DNA of 64,000 nucleotides from Bacteroides reticulotermitis JCM 10512 (GCF_000517545.1 NZ_BAIV01000025.1:32016-96015), one strand, 5' to 3'. Numbered from the stretch's first letter, positions 54,012 to 62,111 are shown. Program-made: numbers and translations. The notes: generated by a model from the letters alone, not told the origin.

Positions 54012-55208
54012 TTATTTTATCCACGCATTGACTACTTCGCCTATGTAAACCGAGTGCAAAGGACGATCGCTATACACTTTACGGGCTACATCTCCAAAGC
54101 CTTCGGGATTAAAAGGCGCACCGTATACCTTCTTGCACTCCAACACCAATTTACCTTCCGTAAATATCGGATTTCCTAATTGCGTGTACTCTACATGCAA
54201 GTTGGCTGCTTTAATCTTATCACCGTCACGTCCGGAATGAGTGCCCAGATATTTCAGCGCATCTCTGTATTGTTCCGGGAAAGCCGTTACCGTGAAATAC
54301 TCATTTTTCTCCATGAATGAATGGGTATAGCGGCGTTTCTCTACATATACCGTAACCACGGGACGGTCTTCGCCCCACAAAGTGCCAAGTCCGCCCCAGC
54401 CGATAGTCATGGCATTCATATCTCCCTTTTTGCCAACCGCCAGCAGCATCCAGTCTTTGCTGAATAGCGTAAACGGATTCGCCTGCCATTGTTCCATCGG
54501 ATTGAACTTCTTCCATTGCGACTCCTTAGCGGTAGCAGGGGCAGTTGCTTTTGCCTCACTTTTTCCTGCTTCACCGGCATTCCATCCATCGTAATGGACA
54601 TTTTCTTCTTTCCATTTATTCTTAGGGGCGGGAGATTCTGCCGGATAACCAATCGGAATAACATTCAACGGAATGATGTGATCGGGCAGATTCAAAATAT
54701 CCGATACGCTTTTCATACGATCGGCACCGGGATATACGCCGGTCCACACGGCGCCCAGTCCAAGTCCATGGGCAGCCAGAAGTATGTTTTCCGATGCGGC
54801 AGAAACATCCTGAATCCAGAATGCGGCTGCTTCTCCTTCTAACGTCTTAGTCAAATCACCACAGGTAACGATCACTGCCGAAGCCTGTGAAGCCATCTTG
54901 GCAAAAGGCAAAGCATCCGCCAATTGCTGGAGAATTTCTTTCTTCTTCACAACAACAAAACTCCAAGGTTGTTTATTCTTGGCACTCGGAGCAGCCATTC
55001 CTGCCTGAAGCAGTTGCTGTATTTTCTCTTCTTCCACGGGTTTATCCTGATACGCCCGAATACTGGTACGCGTTAGGATGTTGTTGATAACAGCTGCCGA
55101 AGTGTCTGTCTCGACATCGGCATGGTTACTCGTGAAAAAGGCTATTTTCACAGAGAGAATAACGAGCGCTACGGCTAAAAGCACATTAAGGATGTTCGAT
55201 GTATTCAT
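54012..55208 (-). CDS. Membrane-anchored nitroreductase + flavin-reductase-like fusion
   Basis: A 398-residue protein with an N-terminal membrane helix (LNVLLAVALVILSVKIAFF, ~8-26), a nitroreductase domain (~38-205: RTSIRAYQDKPVEEEKIQQL, MAAPSAKNKQPWSFVVVKKK, GLGLGAVWTGVYPG) and, after an Ala/Lys-rich linker, a flavin-reductase-like FMN-binding domain (~235-398: SKDWMLLAVGKKGDMNAMTI, GWGGLGTLWGEDRPVVTVYV). Both domains bind FMN. If the helix is an uncleaved signal anchor, both would face the periplasm. It is the last gene of an operon with an FMN-carrier protein and a NapH-like protein (2 bp downstream of the latter), which could deliver electrons to it. Confidence 0.9.
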   Translation of the reverse strand: MNTSNILNVLLAVALVILSVKIAFFTSNHADVETDTSAAVINNILTRTSIRAYQDKPVEEEKIQQLLQAGMAAPSAKNKQPWSFVVVKKKEILQQLADALPFAKMASQASAVIVTCGDLTKTLEGEAAAFWIQDVSAASENILLAAHGLGLGAVWTGVYPGADRMKSVSDILNLPDHIIPLNVIPIGYPAESPAPKNKWKEENVHYDGWNAGEAGKSEAKATAPATAKESQWKKFNPMEQWQANPFTLFSKDWMLLAVGKKGDMNAMTIGWGGLGTLWGEDRPVVTVYVEKRRYTHSFMEKNEYFTVTAFPEQYRDALKYLGTHSGRDGDKIKAANLHVEYTQLGNPIFTEGKLVLECKKVYGAPFNPEGFGDVARKVYSDRPLHSVYIGEVVNAWIK

Positions 55209-55210
55209 AT

Positions 55211-55855
55211 TTATTTAGTATTTTGAGATATTCGGAATAAAGTACCGGTGGGGCATACAAAACGACAGTAAGGACGAACCACGACACAAGATAGCAATAA
55301 AAAGACAATCGCCAATACAAGAACGGCCGTTGATGCCTGTTGGAATATGAAAGCGGTAAACAACTCGTAATCCATCCACTCAAAGCAGACTCCCGCCCAC
55401 ATGAGAAGCATCAGAAGCGCCCATAAACCGTCACGGAAATAATTCAGGAATTTCAGATAGCGGGGACGAATATAGAATTTGTATTTCACACTTTTGCCAA
55501 CCACCTCTTGCAGAGAACCCAACGGGCATACCCAATTGCAATAATGGCTCTTCTTGCCAAACAATGGAAACACAAAAGCGATGATCAACAATAGAACGGG
55601 AATCACGGCAGCCCATACATTCAAGCCGTTAGAGATATAATTGACCAAAAGTGAATAGGAAATAAAACTTCCGCTCCAGAAGCCCAGCACAACAACATTC
55701 AACAGTAGTTGTGCCATCCGGTAACGGGGAGAGCGAACAAAGATCGGCACTATCGCTCCGACAAGGATCACCAGAACAGTACAGACAAATTTCAGACTAA
55801 AAATTGACGCGGATTCTGCCGGGGTCTCCACTGTCTCAATCCCCTGCGAATACAT
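55211..55855 (-). CDS. NapH-like membrane 4Fe-4S electron-transfer protein
   Basis: A 214-residue inner-membrane protein with about five helices and two Cys motifs of the NapH/RnfH-like type: HYCNWVCPLGSLQEVVG and RPYCRFVCPTGTLFRIS (each C-x-x-x-C-P). Such proteins pass electrons from quinol or cytosolic donors across the membrane. The ATG at 55855 (MYSQGIETVETPAES) overlaps the stop of the FMN-binding gene by one base (TGATG), so translation is coupled. An in-frame start at 55960 lies inside the preceding gene and is rejected. Confidence 0.88.
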   Translation of the reverse strand: MYSQGIETVETPAESASIFSLKFVCTVLVILVGAIVPIFVRSPRYRMAQLLLNVVVLGFWSGSFISYSLLVNYISNGLNVWAAVIPVLLLIIAFVFPLFGKKSHYCNWVCPLGSLQEVVGKSVKYKFYIRPRYLKFLNYFRDGLWALLMLLMWAGVCFEWMDYELFTAFIFQQASTAVLVLAIVFLLLSCVVVRPYCRFVCPTGTLFRISQNTK

Positions 55856-56292
55856 CAGCCACGCTTCACCGATTCGATAACAGCGTTGGACGAAAGTGTA
55901 GCACCGGAGATGCCGTCTACTTTCTTCTTCAAAGCTTCGTCCACCGTCAACCCGTTCCACTGGGGCAATACACCTTGTTCTACATCCCGGAAGAAACCGG
56001 GAGTCTCGGCATTCTTCAATGCTTCGATCTTACTGACTTTTCCATCTTTTAAGTAGATCTTCAACGGAACATTTCCTCCGTATCCTACCACATCTTTTGC
56101 CAATTCGTCTGTAGAGATGATCAGCATACCATCCGATCCTACGTAGTTGGCGGTAGAATCTGTTTGCGAATCCGATCCCGACTTTAGCAATGTTTTCCCA
56201 AAAAACTGCTGATCACGATTGATCGCAACTGCCAACATTATCAGAAAACACGTAATTAAGCTACACACTTGTTGCCATTTAACATATTTCAT
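55855..56292 (-). CDS. FMN-binding (flavinylated) membrane-anchored protein
   Basis: A 145-residue protein with an N-terminal membrane helix (residues ~6-24) and an extracytosolic FMN-binding domain. The flavinylation motif is VDGISGATLSSNAVIESVKR near the C-terminus: D-x-x-S-G-A-T, where ApbE attaches FMN to the Thr. Family members act as flavin electron carriers in Nqr, Rnf and related systems. No apbE gene lies in the window. It is the first gene of the three-gene operon and diverges from hxlR-like 56381. The start MKYVKWQQVCSLIT is at 56292. Confidence 0.88.
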   Translation of the reverse strand: MKYVKWQQVCSLITCFLIMLAVAINRDQQFFGKTLLKSGSDSQTDSTANYVGSDGMLIISTDELAKDVVGYGGNVPLKIYLKDGKVSKIEALKNAETPGFFRDVEQGVLPQWNGLTVDEALKKKVDGISGATLSSNAVIESVKRG

Positions 56293-56303
56293 ACCTATTC
56301 TTT

Positions 56304-56335
56304 TTTGCAAAATAAGGCCTTTACTATTATATTTG
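56304..56335 (+). promoter_or_regulatory. Complete promoter (TTTG-N20-TATATTTG) of the HxlR gene
   Basis: -33 TTTG at 56304-56307 and -7 TATATTTG at 56328-56335, 45 nt before the ATG at 56381. The -7 box overlaps the palindrome at 56333-56348. Confidence 0.72.
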
Positions 56336-56348
56336 CAAGTACTTACAA
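56333..56348. promoter_or_regulatory. Operator-like palindrome, candidate HxlR binding site
   Basis: TTGCAAGTACTTACAA is a 16-bp dyad centred at 56340/56341 with one mismatched pair. It covers the end of the -7 box and the expected start site of the HxlR gene and lies in the intergenic region shared with the flavin operon, a position fit for autorepression and co-control. Its GTA/TAC core resembles known HxlR/YodB-type sites. Confidence 0.6.
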
Positions 56349-56380
56349 AAAAGTTATATAGTTTCCAAAAGGTGTATTTT

Positions 56381-56746
56381 ATGGATAATCAAGGTAATAA
56401 GAAGAATTTTTTATTTCAGGGGAAGGAATATTATTGTTCGTTGGAGTTAGCAATGGAGCTTATCGGAGGGAAATGGAAGACCATGATGATATATCATTTA
56501 AAAGATGGAGCCGCCCGTTCTTCCGAATTACAGCGCAGTTTACACGGAATATCCAATAAGATGTTTACGCAGACTGCCCGCGATCTGGAGAGAAATCGCA
56601 TCATTGAGCGCACGGTTTATCCGGTTATTCCGCCGAAAGTTGAATATAAATTATCCGAATTGGGATTGTCCGTATTGCCTGTCGTTTTGGACATTGCAGC
56701 TTGGGCAAACAGCCTCGGTAACCTTACGCCTCAATCCGAGAAATAA
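56381..56746 (+). CDS. HxlR-family winged-helix transcriptional regulator
   Basis: A 121-residue regulator: SLELAMELIGGKWKTMMIYH, LQRSLHGISNKMFTQTARDL and ERTVYPVIPPKVEYKLSELG are the HxlR helices and wing. Cys19, just before the first helix (KEYYCSLELAM), occupies the position of the redox/electrophile-sensing Cys in HypR and YodB. It diverges from the flavin/NapH/nitroreductase operon and overlaps a palindrome, so it probably represses that operon and itself until oxidised or alkylated; this is inference. ATG at 56381 follows the promoter at 56304-56335. Confidence 0.9.
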   Translation: MDNQGNKKNFLFQGKEYYCSLELAMELIGGKWKTMMIYHLKDGAARSSELQRSLHGISNKMFTQTARDLERNRIIERTVYPVIPPKVEYKLSELGLSVLPVVLDIAAWANSLGNLTPQSEK

Positions 56747-56885
56747 CCAACCGTTTATCTGTAAAAACAGGGAAAATAAGTGAACAAGTTAACAAAGCCA
56801 AGTGTTTTCTAAATAAGATTAGCCGAGTAACCATCCGCTTCAGATTAATCACTGAAGCTAAATTATAAAGTTAAACAAAAACATT

Positions 56886-57464
56886 ATGAAAAAGTATTTG
56901 GTAGTTTTGGTATCGATGTTAGGCTCTCTCTCCATGATGGGGCAAACAAACACTTGGGTAAACGACCCGGCTCATTCGCGCTTGGGTTTTGTAGTTAAAC
57001 ACCTGACCATATCAGAAATAAGCGGCCGCTTTGCCGACTTTTCTGTAAAGGTAACAACGTCCAAACCGGACTATCTGGATGCACAAATTGAGGTTACCGC
57101 TAAAATAGCCAGCATGGACACCGGCGTAGAGATGCGTGACAATCACCTGCGCTCTGCCGATTTCTTCGATGCGGAGAAATATCCGACTTTGACATTTAAA
57201 AGTACTTCCGTAGAGAAAACAGGAAAGGATAAAGGTAAACTTCATGGCAATCTCACATTCCACGGTATCACGAAGCCTGTCGTAGTAGATGTTGTTTATT
57301 TCGGAACAGTGACCAATCCGATGAATAACGCAACCACCGCCGGCTTCCAGATTAAAGGAGTTGTGAAAAGATCGGACTTCGACTTAGGCCCTAAATTCCC
57401 GGAAGCGGTAATCAGCAACGATGTACAAATCATCGCAGACGTAGAGTTCAGCCCAAACAAATAA
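56886..57464 (+). CDS. YceI-family periplasmic lipid-binding protein
   Basis: A 192-residue secreted protein: signal peptide MKKYLVVLVSMLGSLSMMGQ (cut near GQ-T), then the YceI lipocalin-like barrel with NDPAHSRLGFVVKHLTISEI, MRDNHLRSADFFDAEKYPTL and HGNLTFHGITKPVVVDVVYF. Family members bind isoprenoid quinones or polyprenyl chains. It follows the HxlR gene by 139 bp without an obvious -7 box; a link to quinone handling by the adjacent redox operon is plausible. Terminator at 57517-57563. Confidence 0.93.
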   Translation: MKKYLVVLVSMLGSLSMMGQTNTWVNDPAHSRLGFVVKHLTISEISGRFADFSVKVTTSKPDYLDAQIEVTAKIASMDTGVEMRDNHLRSADFFDAEKYPTLTFKSTSVEKTGKDKGKLHGNLTFHGITKPVVVDVVYFGTVTNPMNNATTAGFQIKGVVKRSDFDLGPKFPEAVISNDVQIIADVEFSPNK

Positions 57465-57516
57465 GCCGAGATAGAAGGTACGCTTATTTATTTCAAACAA
57501 TAGTCAGACTAGTAGG

Positions 57517-57563
57517 GTATCGAATAAGGAATGAGCATGAAAACCTCATTTCTTGTTCGATAC
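57517..57563 (+). terminator. Intrinsic terminator after the YceI gene
   Basis: 57517-57535 pairs with 57545-57563 over 19 bp with two G-U pairs, followed by ACTTTTT. Confidence 0.8.
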
Positions 57564-57638
57564 ACTTTTTCAGATGAAACGAATCTCCCAGCGGTTTGCG
57601 GGGGTTACCTCACGCTCCGATATTCGAATGTATTGTAC

Positions 57639-57670
57639 GTTTCTTCTATTTTATGCTAAAGTTTCTTCTA
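57639..57670. repeat. Two-copy direct repeat spaced 22 nt
   Basis: GTTTCTTCTA occurs at 57639-57648 and 57661-57670, 22 nt apart start to start, in the gap before the dioxygenase gene. Only two copies, so weaker than the other arrays. Confidence 0.4.
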
Positions 57671-57729
57671 ATCTTAAAAAAAACTCTATATTTATAACAG
57701 AAAGATGCGTGTAATCCATCTTTCCATCT

Positions 57730-57737
57730 TATTTTTG
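57730..57737 (+). promoter_or_regulatory. -7 element for the dioxygenase gene
   Basis: TATTTTTG, 16 nt before the ATG at 57754. Confidence 0.5.
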
Positions 57738-57753
57738 AACAAATATTAAAAGT

Positions 57754-58590
57754 ATGAACCTAAATAGTTTTTCTAACAGCATATCTTCAACAGATAATAG
57801 CCCTTTGATGCCCATTCTGTTTGTCGGACACGGTTCGCCGATGAACGCCATCGAAGAGAATGAGTTTTCAAAAGAATGGCAGGCACTGTCTGCAACTCTC
57901 CCCCGCCCTACTGCCATAGTAAGCATATCGGCTCATTGGGAGACGAAGGGAACGTTTGTCACCTTGAGTCCGACTCCGCAAACGATCCATGACTTCTACG
58001 GTTTTCCACAAGCCTTGTATCAACAGCGGTATGCGGCAAAAGGAGATCCGCAGCTGGCACAAGAAATTATAAACCAACTTGATCCGGCCGTAGGTGGAGA
58101 CAACCAATGGGGCTTGGATCATGGCACGTGGTCTGTACTTAAATATATTTATCCGCAGGCTGATATTCCGGTCATACAAATCAGTTTAGATCATTACCTC
58201 TCTCCACAGCAGCATATGGAGCTAGCCCGTCAACTCGCCTTCCTGCGTACGAAAGGGGTTTTGGTACTAGGTAGCGGGAACATGATCCACAACCTTCGCA
58301 TGGTCAATGTAAAAGGAGGCGACTTTAACGCGGAACATGGCTATGATTGGGCATTCGAACTGAATGACGTATTCAAAACCAAGCTATTGAACAGAGATAT
58401 TCAGCCGTTGGTCAACTTCTCGTCTTTACATCCGGACATAAAGCTAGCTATTCCCACAGCCGAGCATTACTTACCCATGCTATATATTTTAGGGATGATG
58501 CAGCCTAACGAAAAGATCAGCCTGTTCAACGATAAAGTAATCGCAGGATCATTGAGTATGACCTCTTTCCTGATCAATGACTATACATAA
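57754..58590 (+). CDS. DODA-type extradiol ring-opening dioxygenase (YgiD-like)
   Basis: A 278-residue class III extradiol dioxygenase, 4,5-DOPA dioxygenase type. Metal ligands are seen in LFVGHGSPMNAIEENEFSKE, VSISAHWETKGTFV, WGLDHGTWSVLKYIYPQADI and PTAEHYLPMLYIL (His residues). Family members cleave catechols; the physiological substrate in gut bacteria is not known. The mscS-like and GNAT genes follow at 32 and 11 bp, suggesting one operon. Confidence 0.92.
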   Translation: MNLNSFSNSISSTDNSPLMPILFVGHGSPMNAIEENEFSKEWQALSATLPRPTAIVSISAHWETKGTFVTLSPTPQTIHDFYGFPQALYQQRYAAKGDPQLAQEIINQLDPAVGGDNQWGLDHGTWSVLKYIYPQADIPVIQISLDHYLSPQQHMELARQLAFLRTKGVLVLGSGNMIHNLRMVNVKGGDFNAEHGYDWAFELNDVFKTKLLNRDIQPLVNFSSLHPDIKLAIPTAEHYLPMLYILGMMQPNEKISLFNDKVIAGSLSMTSFLINDYT

Positions 58591-58622
58591 TTAATGACCA
58601 TACATAAAACTAAAGAGCCAAC

Positions 58623-59117
58623 ATGAAAGAATACTTACCGCAGATCATTGCATCTGCCATTGTAATTGTGCTACTACCTATATCCCGCTACATTTCATTC
58701 AACATAATCAGGAAATCGGGTACTATTATTCAAATGCCTGAAAACCGAATTCTACAGGTAAGGCAAGTAGTGTCTATCCTACTAAATATTCTGTTTTTAT
58801 TTACCATTGCCATCATTTGGGGAGTACAACCGGATAATATTCTTCTAGGGCTTTCTTCTGTTTTTGCAGTAATCGGAGTCGCCTTTTTCGCTCAATGGTC
58901 TCTGCTAAGCAATATCACGGCAGGAATCATCATGTTCTTCTCGGCTCCGTTTCGGGTAGGCGATCGGATTCACCTTCTCGACAAGGACATACCCATTATT
59001 GCAGTAATTGAGAACATACAAACATTTTATACGCACATACGGACCGATGAGGGTGAATTGATTGTAATTCCAAACAGCCTCTTTCTCCAAAAGATCGTGT
59101 CGGTTATTAAGAATTAA
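58623..59117 (+). CDS. Small MscS-like mechanosensitive channel
   Basis: A 164-residue membrane protein with two to three helices followed by the MscS pore helix and beta-domain: VFAVIGVAFFAQWSLLSNIT (pore-lining helix), AGIIMFFSAPFRVGDRIHLL and RTDEGELIVIPNSLFLQKIV. It is a minimal MscS lacking the large C-terminal domain; the ending (SVIKN) is natural-looking rather than an obvious truncation. Confidence 0.9.
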   Translation: MKEYLPQIIASAIVIVLLPISRYISFNIIRKSGTIIQMPENRILQVRQVVSILLNILFLFTIAIIWGVQPDNILLGLSSVFAVIGVAFFAQWSLLSNITAGIIMFFSAPFRVGDRIHLLDKDIPIIAVIENIQTFYTHIRTDEGELIVIPNSLFLQKIVSVIKN

Positions 59118-59128
59118 AGCTCGTATAT

Positions 59129-59575
59129 ATGCAAATTATATCAGTTAGAGAAACGCCATCATACAAGGACTTAGCGATTGATTACATCAGCAGCAAATGG
59201 GATGTGTCGCGAAATATCTACGAAGATTCAATCACGCACAGCCTCACCAGTCGCACCCCTTTACCACAATGGTATCTTCTCCTGAAAGAAGGTGAGATCA
59301 TCGGTTGCGCCGGGCTGATTACCAACGATTTTATCAGCCGGATGGATTTATACCCCTGGCTCTGTGCGCTATTTATTGAAGAGCAACATCGAGGAAGCAG
59401 TTATGGCGAACTACTCATCGACAAAGCCAAACAGGATAGCCGGGAAAGTGGTTTCCCGTATCTGTATCTAAGTACCGAACACATCGGCTATTATGAGAAA
59501 CTCGGTTTTAGCTACATTGGTAATGGCTATCACCCCTGGGACGAAGAATCGCGCATCTATGAGATAGAGCTATAG
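59129..59575 (+). CDS. GNAT-family N-acetyltransferase
   Basis: A 148-residue acetyltransferase with the acetyl-CoA loop WLCALFIEEQHRGSSYGELL (R-G-S-S-Y-G variant of RGxGxG/A) and LSTEHIGYYEKLGFSYIGNG as the C-terminal strand block. Similar to small-molecule acetyltransferases; substrate unknown. Third gene after the dioxygenase and mscS genes, 11 bp downstream. Confidence 0.9.
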   Translation: MQIISVRETPSYKDLAIDYISSKWDVSRNIYEDSITHSLTSRTPLPQWYLLLKEGEIIGCAGLITNDFISRMDLYPWLCALFIEEQHRGSSYGELLIDKAKQDSRESGFPYLYLSTEHIGYYEKLGFSYIGNGYHPWDEESRIYEIEL

Positions 59576-59609
59576 CAGCGTATTACTTACTGGATGATAA
59601 CAAAAAAAG

Positions 59610-59738
59610 ATGAAAGAAAACGCTTACGACAAACAGTCCTTTTTTGAGAAATACGGAGAGATGTTGAGCGACATTCCCGGCATGAAAGATGAACTCAGGC
59701 GACCGATGATGTTGGCAGTGTCAGCCACCAAAGCATGA
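59610..59738 (+). pseudogene. Remnant: N-terminus of a class I methyltransferase
   Basis: A 42-codon frame encodes MKENAYDKQSFFEKYGEMLS and then diverges. This start is characteristic of a family of class I SAM-dependent methyltransferases in Bacteroides (M-x-E-x-x-Y-D-x-x-x-F-F-x-x-Y), but the SAM-binding GxGxG region is absent and the following 100 bp hold a terminator and the next gene. Probably a deleted gene; a real short peptide cannot be excluded. Confidence 0.5.
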
Positions 59739-59775
59739 GGTGAGCCGCTATTCAATAAGAGGTATCAAGATATTG

Positions 59776-59825
59776 TATACGCAAAGAGGCTATCTCATTT
59801 TATGTTGAGACAACCTCTTTGTATA
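59776..59825. terminator. Hairpin between convergent units
   Basis: TATAC-AAAGAGG at 59776-59789 (with a GC bulge) pairs with the CCTCTTT-GTATA end at 59814-59825, and a TCTCA/TGAGA inner stem surrounds TTTTATGT. It lies between the plus-strand operon/remnant and the convergent lipoprotein gene. Confidence 0.6.
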
Positions 59826-59845
59826 ATAGATCAATGATGCAAAAT

Positions 59846-60283
59846 CTAATCACTGAAAGTCAGCTTTCCTTCAAAAGGGATGCCGGCTCTCTGCCCACTA
59901 TCGCTATTCGGGTCATGATAACTCAAGAAAACTGTTACAATCTGCTTCTTAAGATCGACAACTTGACTGACGGTCTCCCCGTCTTGTTCGATCCAGTTAA
60001 TAAAGAACAAACTGTCTCCGACTTGTTTAACGCTCATCTTTTCATCTCCCTCAGCAGTAACATTTTGCTGATCGATCGTTTTCCAATGCAGCGTAGAGTC
60101 TGATGAATAAGTAATCTCAGCTTTCATCTCAGGATACTCAATTTTCACATGCTTCCCTATAATAGAGCATATGGTGGACTGCGGAGCAACTTGCTGACCA
60201 ACCGTTTCTGATGGTTTACCCGAACAGCCCAATAAGAGTCCCAATGAAGTGCCTAAGGCAAGTAAATAACCAATTAACCTCAT
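59846..60283 (-). CDS. MoaF-like calycin-fold lipoprotein
   Basis: A 145-residue lipoprotein: signal peptide with lipobox LLLGC (Cys20), then a beta-barrel-like domain (KHVKIEYPEMKAEITYSSDS, MSVKQVGDSLFFINWIEQDG, QVVDLKKQIVTVFLSYHDPN) that resembles MoaF/calycin proteins. Role unknown; molybdenum cofactor involvement is not implied. It begins 2 bp after the stop of the NAD(P)-reductase gene and is therefore its operon partner. Confidence 0.78.
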   Translation of the reverse strand: MRLIGYLLALGTSLGLLLGCSGKPSETVGQQVAPQSTICSIIGKHVKIEYPEMKAEITYSSDSTLHWKTIDQQNVTAEGDEKMSVKQVGDSLFFINWIEQDGETVSQVVDLKKQIVTVFLSYHDPNSDSGQRAGIPFEGKLTFSD

Positions 60284-60285
60284 AC

Positions 60286-60936
60286 TTAGTACCCTATTGT
60301 GAACCGCTCTTGATGATGCTGCGGCTTTTCAAATTCATCGATCATAGCCTTCGCATAATCCTGCACGGAAATATTACTTTCGCCCTTTGCGTCAACAATC
60401 AAGTCGTCCTTACCTAAACGGTAAGTAGTTGTACGTTCGCCCGGGAAAATATGTCCGGCGGGAGAAAAGAAGACCCAGTCTATCTCTTTTTCTTTAGTCA
60501 GTGTATGCAGGTAAAATTCGCCTAGAGATTTGACTCCTCCCATTATTGCTTCCGGAATAGCTCCCGAATCAATTACACGCTTACCCGGTGCAACAAAAAG
60601 AGTTCCGGCTCCTCCTACTATCAGCAGCCGTTTCACCCCGGCATCTTTGACTCCTTTCAGAATCTCCGGATACACTCTCAAAGTTTCATTATACATATCA
60701 GGATTGTTCCATCCCGGATTGTAGGCACTAATAACCGCATCCGCACCTTTCACTAACTTCACTATTTCTAAAGCGGATGAGACGTCAGCCTTCACCTTGG
60801 TCAGGCTCGAATTGGTTATTCCTATTTTATCAGGATTACGAACGACTGCCACTACTTCCAGTCCTCTATCCAAAGCTTCGTTGAGAATGGCGGATCCGAC
60901 AAATCCACTTGCACCGATTAAAACAATTTTTTTCAT
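60286..60936 (-). CDS. NAD(P)-dependent NmrA/SDR_a5-type reductase
   Basis: A 216-residue atypical SDR: dinucleotide motif VLIGASGFVGSAILNEALDR at the N-terminus (GASGFVG), ALEIVKLVKGADAVISAYNP, LLIVGGAGTLFVAPG and IDWVFFSPAGHIFPGERTTT. Similar proteins are quinone or flavin reductases or sensors of NADP ratio. First gene of a two-gene operon with the MoaF-like lipoprotein; the adjacent AraC gene on the same strand, upstream, may regulate it. Confidence 0.9.
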   Translation of the reverse strand: MKKIVLIGASGFVGSAILNEALDRGLEVVAVVRNPDKIGITNSSLTKVKADVSSALEIVKLVKGADAVISAYNPGWNNPDMYNETLRVYPEILKGVKDAGVKRLLIVGGAGTLFVAPGKRVIDSGAIPEAIMGGVKSLGEFYLHTLTKEKEIDWVFFSPAGHIFPGERTTTYRLGKDDLIVDAKGESNISVQDYAKAMIDEFEKPQHHQERFTIGY

Positions 60937-60978
60937 ATCTTTCTGTTTTTAAGTTTTATAACTTCCTTATTTACAATG

Positions 60979-60986
60979 CAAAGATA
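60979..60986 (-). promoter_or_regulatory. -7 element for the reductase/lipoprotein operon
   Basis: Reads TATCTTTG on the minus strand, 42 nt before the ATG at 60936. Confidence 0.5.
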
Positions 60987-61050
60987 GGTGATCCGAGTAA
61001 AGGACTTATTATAAAAAAGCGATTTTAAATTATAAATAACCGACACCGGT

Positions 61051-61902
61051 TCATTTTATGGATGCTCTAAAGTTAGCAGGGGTCAAGCCCGTATGTTTAC
61101 GGAAAAAATTATTAAAGTTTCCCGGTTCTTCAAAGCCTAGCAAGAACCCGATCTCCTTAGCAGACAGTTTGCTATAAGCAAGTAACCTTTTCGCTTCCAA
61201 AACAACCCGTTTATCGAGATAGACTTTGGGAGTTTCACCTGTCAACAACTTTACTTCTTTGGACAATACCCTTTCGCTAACAGCCAATAAACTCGTATAG
61301 TACTCCAAGCGTTTATTCTCTCGAAAGTGCTTTTCCACCGCATTGTGGAAAGATTGGGCTAAATTGTATTTGTTGGAAGATGGTGGGTAAGCACTACTCA
61401 GAGTGCGTTCCGCTTCAAATAGAATAACCCGCAAAAGACTTTGAGCTATTGTTGCCTGGAACTTATCGGCTGAAGTTTTTAACTCCTCTTCCAATAAAGC
61501 TATCAAATTATCCGCCAACAAGGGACAAACTGAAACAACCTGATTTAGGTTCGACAGACTGAGTATTTGCGAAGAGTACAGAAAATCGGCATCCACTTCG
61601 GTTACCGTAAAAAAGGAATCAGTAAACAAGATCATTTTACCCGAATAGACAGATGTAATATCGAACTCACAAACCTGTCCCGGAGAGATAAGCAGCAGTT
61701 CATTTACGCCGACCCGTATTTTACGGAAATCGATTTTAAGCTCAGCACTTCCTTCAGTGACCCACATTAGTTGATAGAAAGAGACTTTATGCGGAGAACC
61801 CAATAAGTTGGGAAGTTCTTTTATAAATGTTAGCTTTTTGACCTCTATCTCAATCGATGAAGGGGTAAAATCAAAGGTTCTGATGTTCTCTTTCAGTCTC
61901 AT
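61051..61902 (-). CDS. AraC-family transcriptional regulator
   Basis: A 283-residue regulator with an N-terminal cupin-like sensor (FYQLMWVTEGSAELKIDFRK, LLLISPGQVCEFDITSVYSG) and C-terminal helix-turn-helix pair (YYTSLLAVSERVLSKEVKLL and LSAKEIGFLLGFEEPGNFNN followed by GLTPANFRAS). It lies upstream of, and in the same direction as, the NmrA-like reductase operon, which has its own promoter and is a likely target. Its -7 element is at 61940-61947. Confidence 0.92.
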   Translation of the reverse strand: MRLKENIRTFDFTPSSIEIEVKKLTFIKELPNLLGSPHKVSFYQLMWVTEGSAELKIDFRKIRVGVNELLLISPGQVCEFDITSVYSGKMILFTDSFFTVTEVDADFLYSSQILSLSNLNQVVSVCPLLADNLIALLEEELKTSADKFQATIAQSLLRVILFEAERTLSSAYPPSSNKYNLAQSFHNAVEKHFRENKRLEYYTSLLAVSERVLSKEVKLLTGETPKVYLDKRVVLEAKRLLAYSKLSAKEIGFLLGFEEPGNFNNFFRKHTGLTPANFRASIK

Positions 61903-61939
61903 ATCTTCATTATTTTAGCAAAATCGAATCAACGATTGA

Positions 61940-61947
61940 CAAATATA
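61940..61947 (-). promoter_or_regulatory. -7 element for the AraC gene at 61051-61902
   Basis: Reads TATATTTG on the minus strand, 37 nt before the ATG at 61902. Confidence 0.5.
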
Positions 61948-62111
61948 AAGCTTCTTTCGGACTATTCATCGTTAATGAACACTTAATACGCTGTCCTATA
62001 TTGTGTTTTAATACAACCATCATATTCGGCATCTGATAGATTCGATCTTCGTTTTTTCAAGCAGATTCAACGCAAACCCTCAAATTCAGAATATCTGCAA
62101 AATTGCTCGCA

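Noticed and set aside
55855..55960. Longer N-terminus of the NapH-like protein
   Set aside because: It lies within the FMN-binding gene in another frame; the TGATG overlap at 55855 is the natural coupled start.
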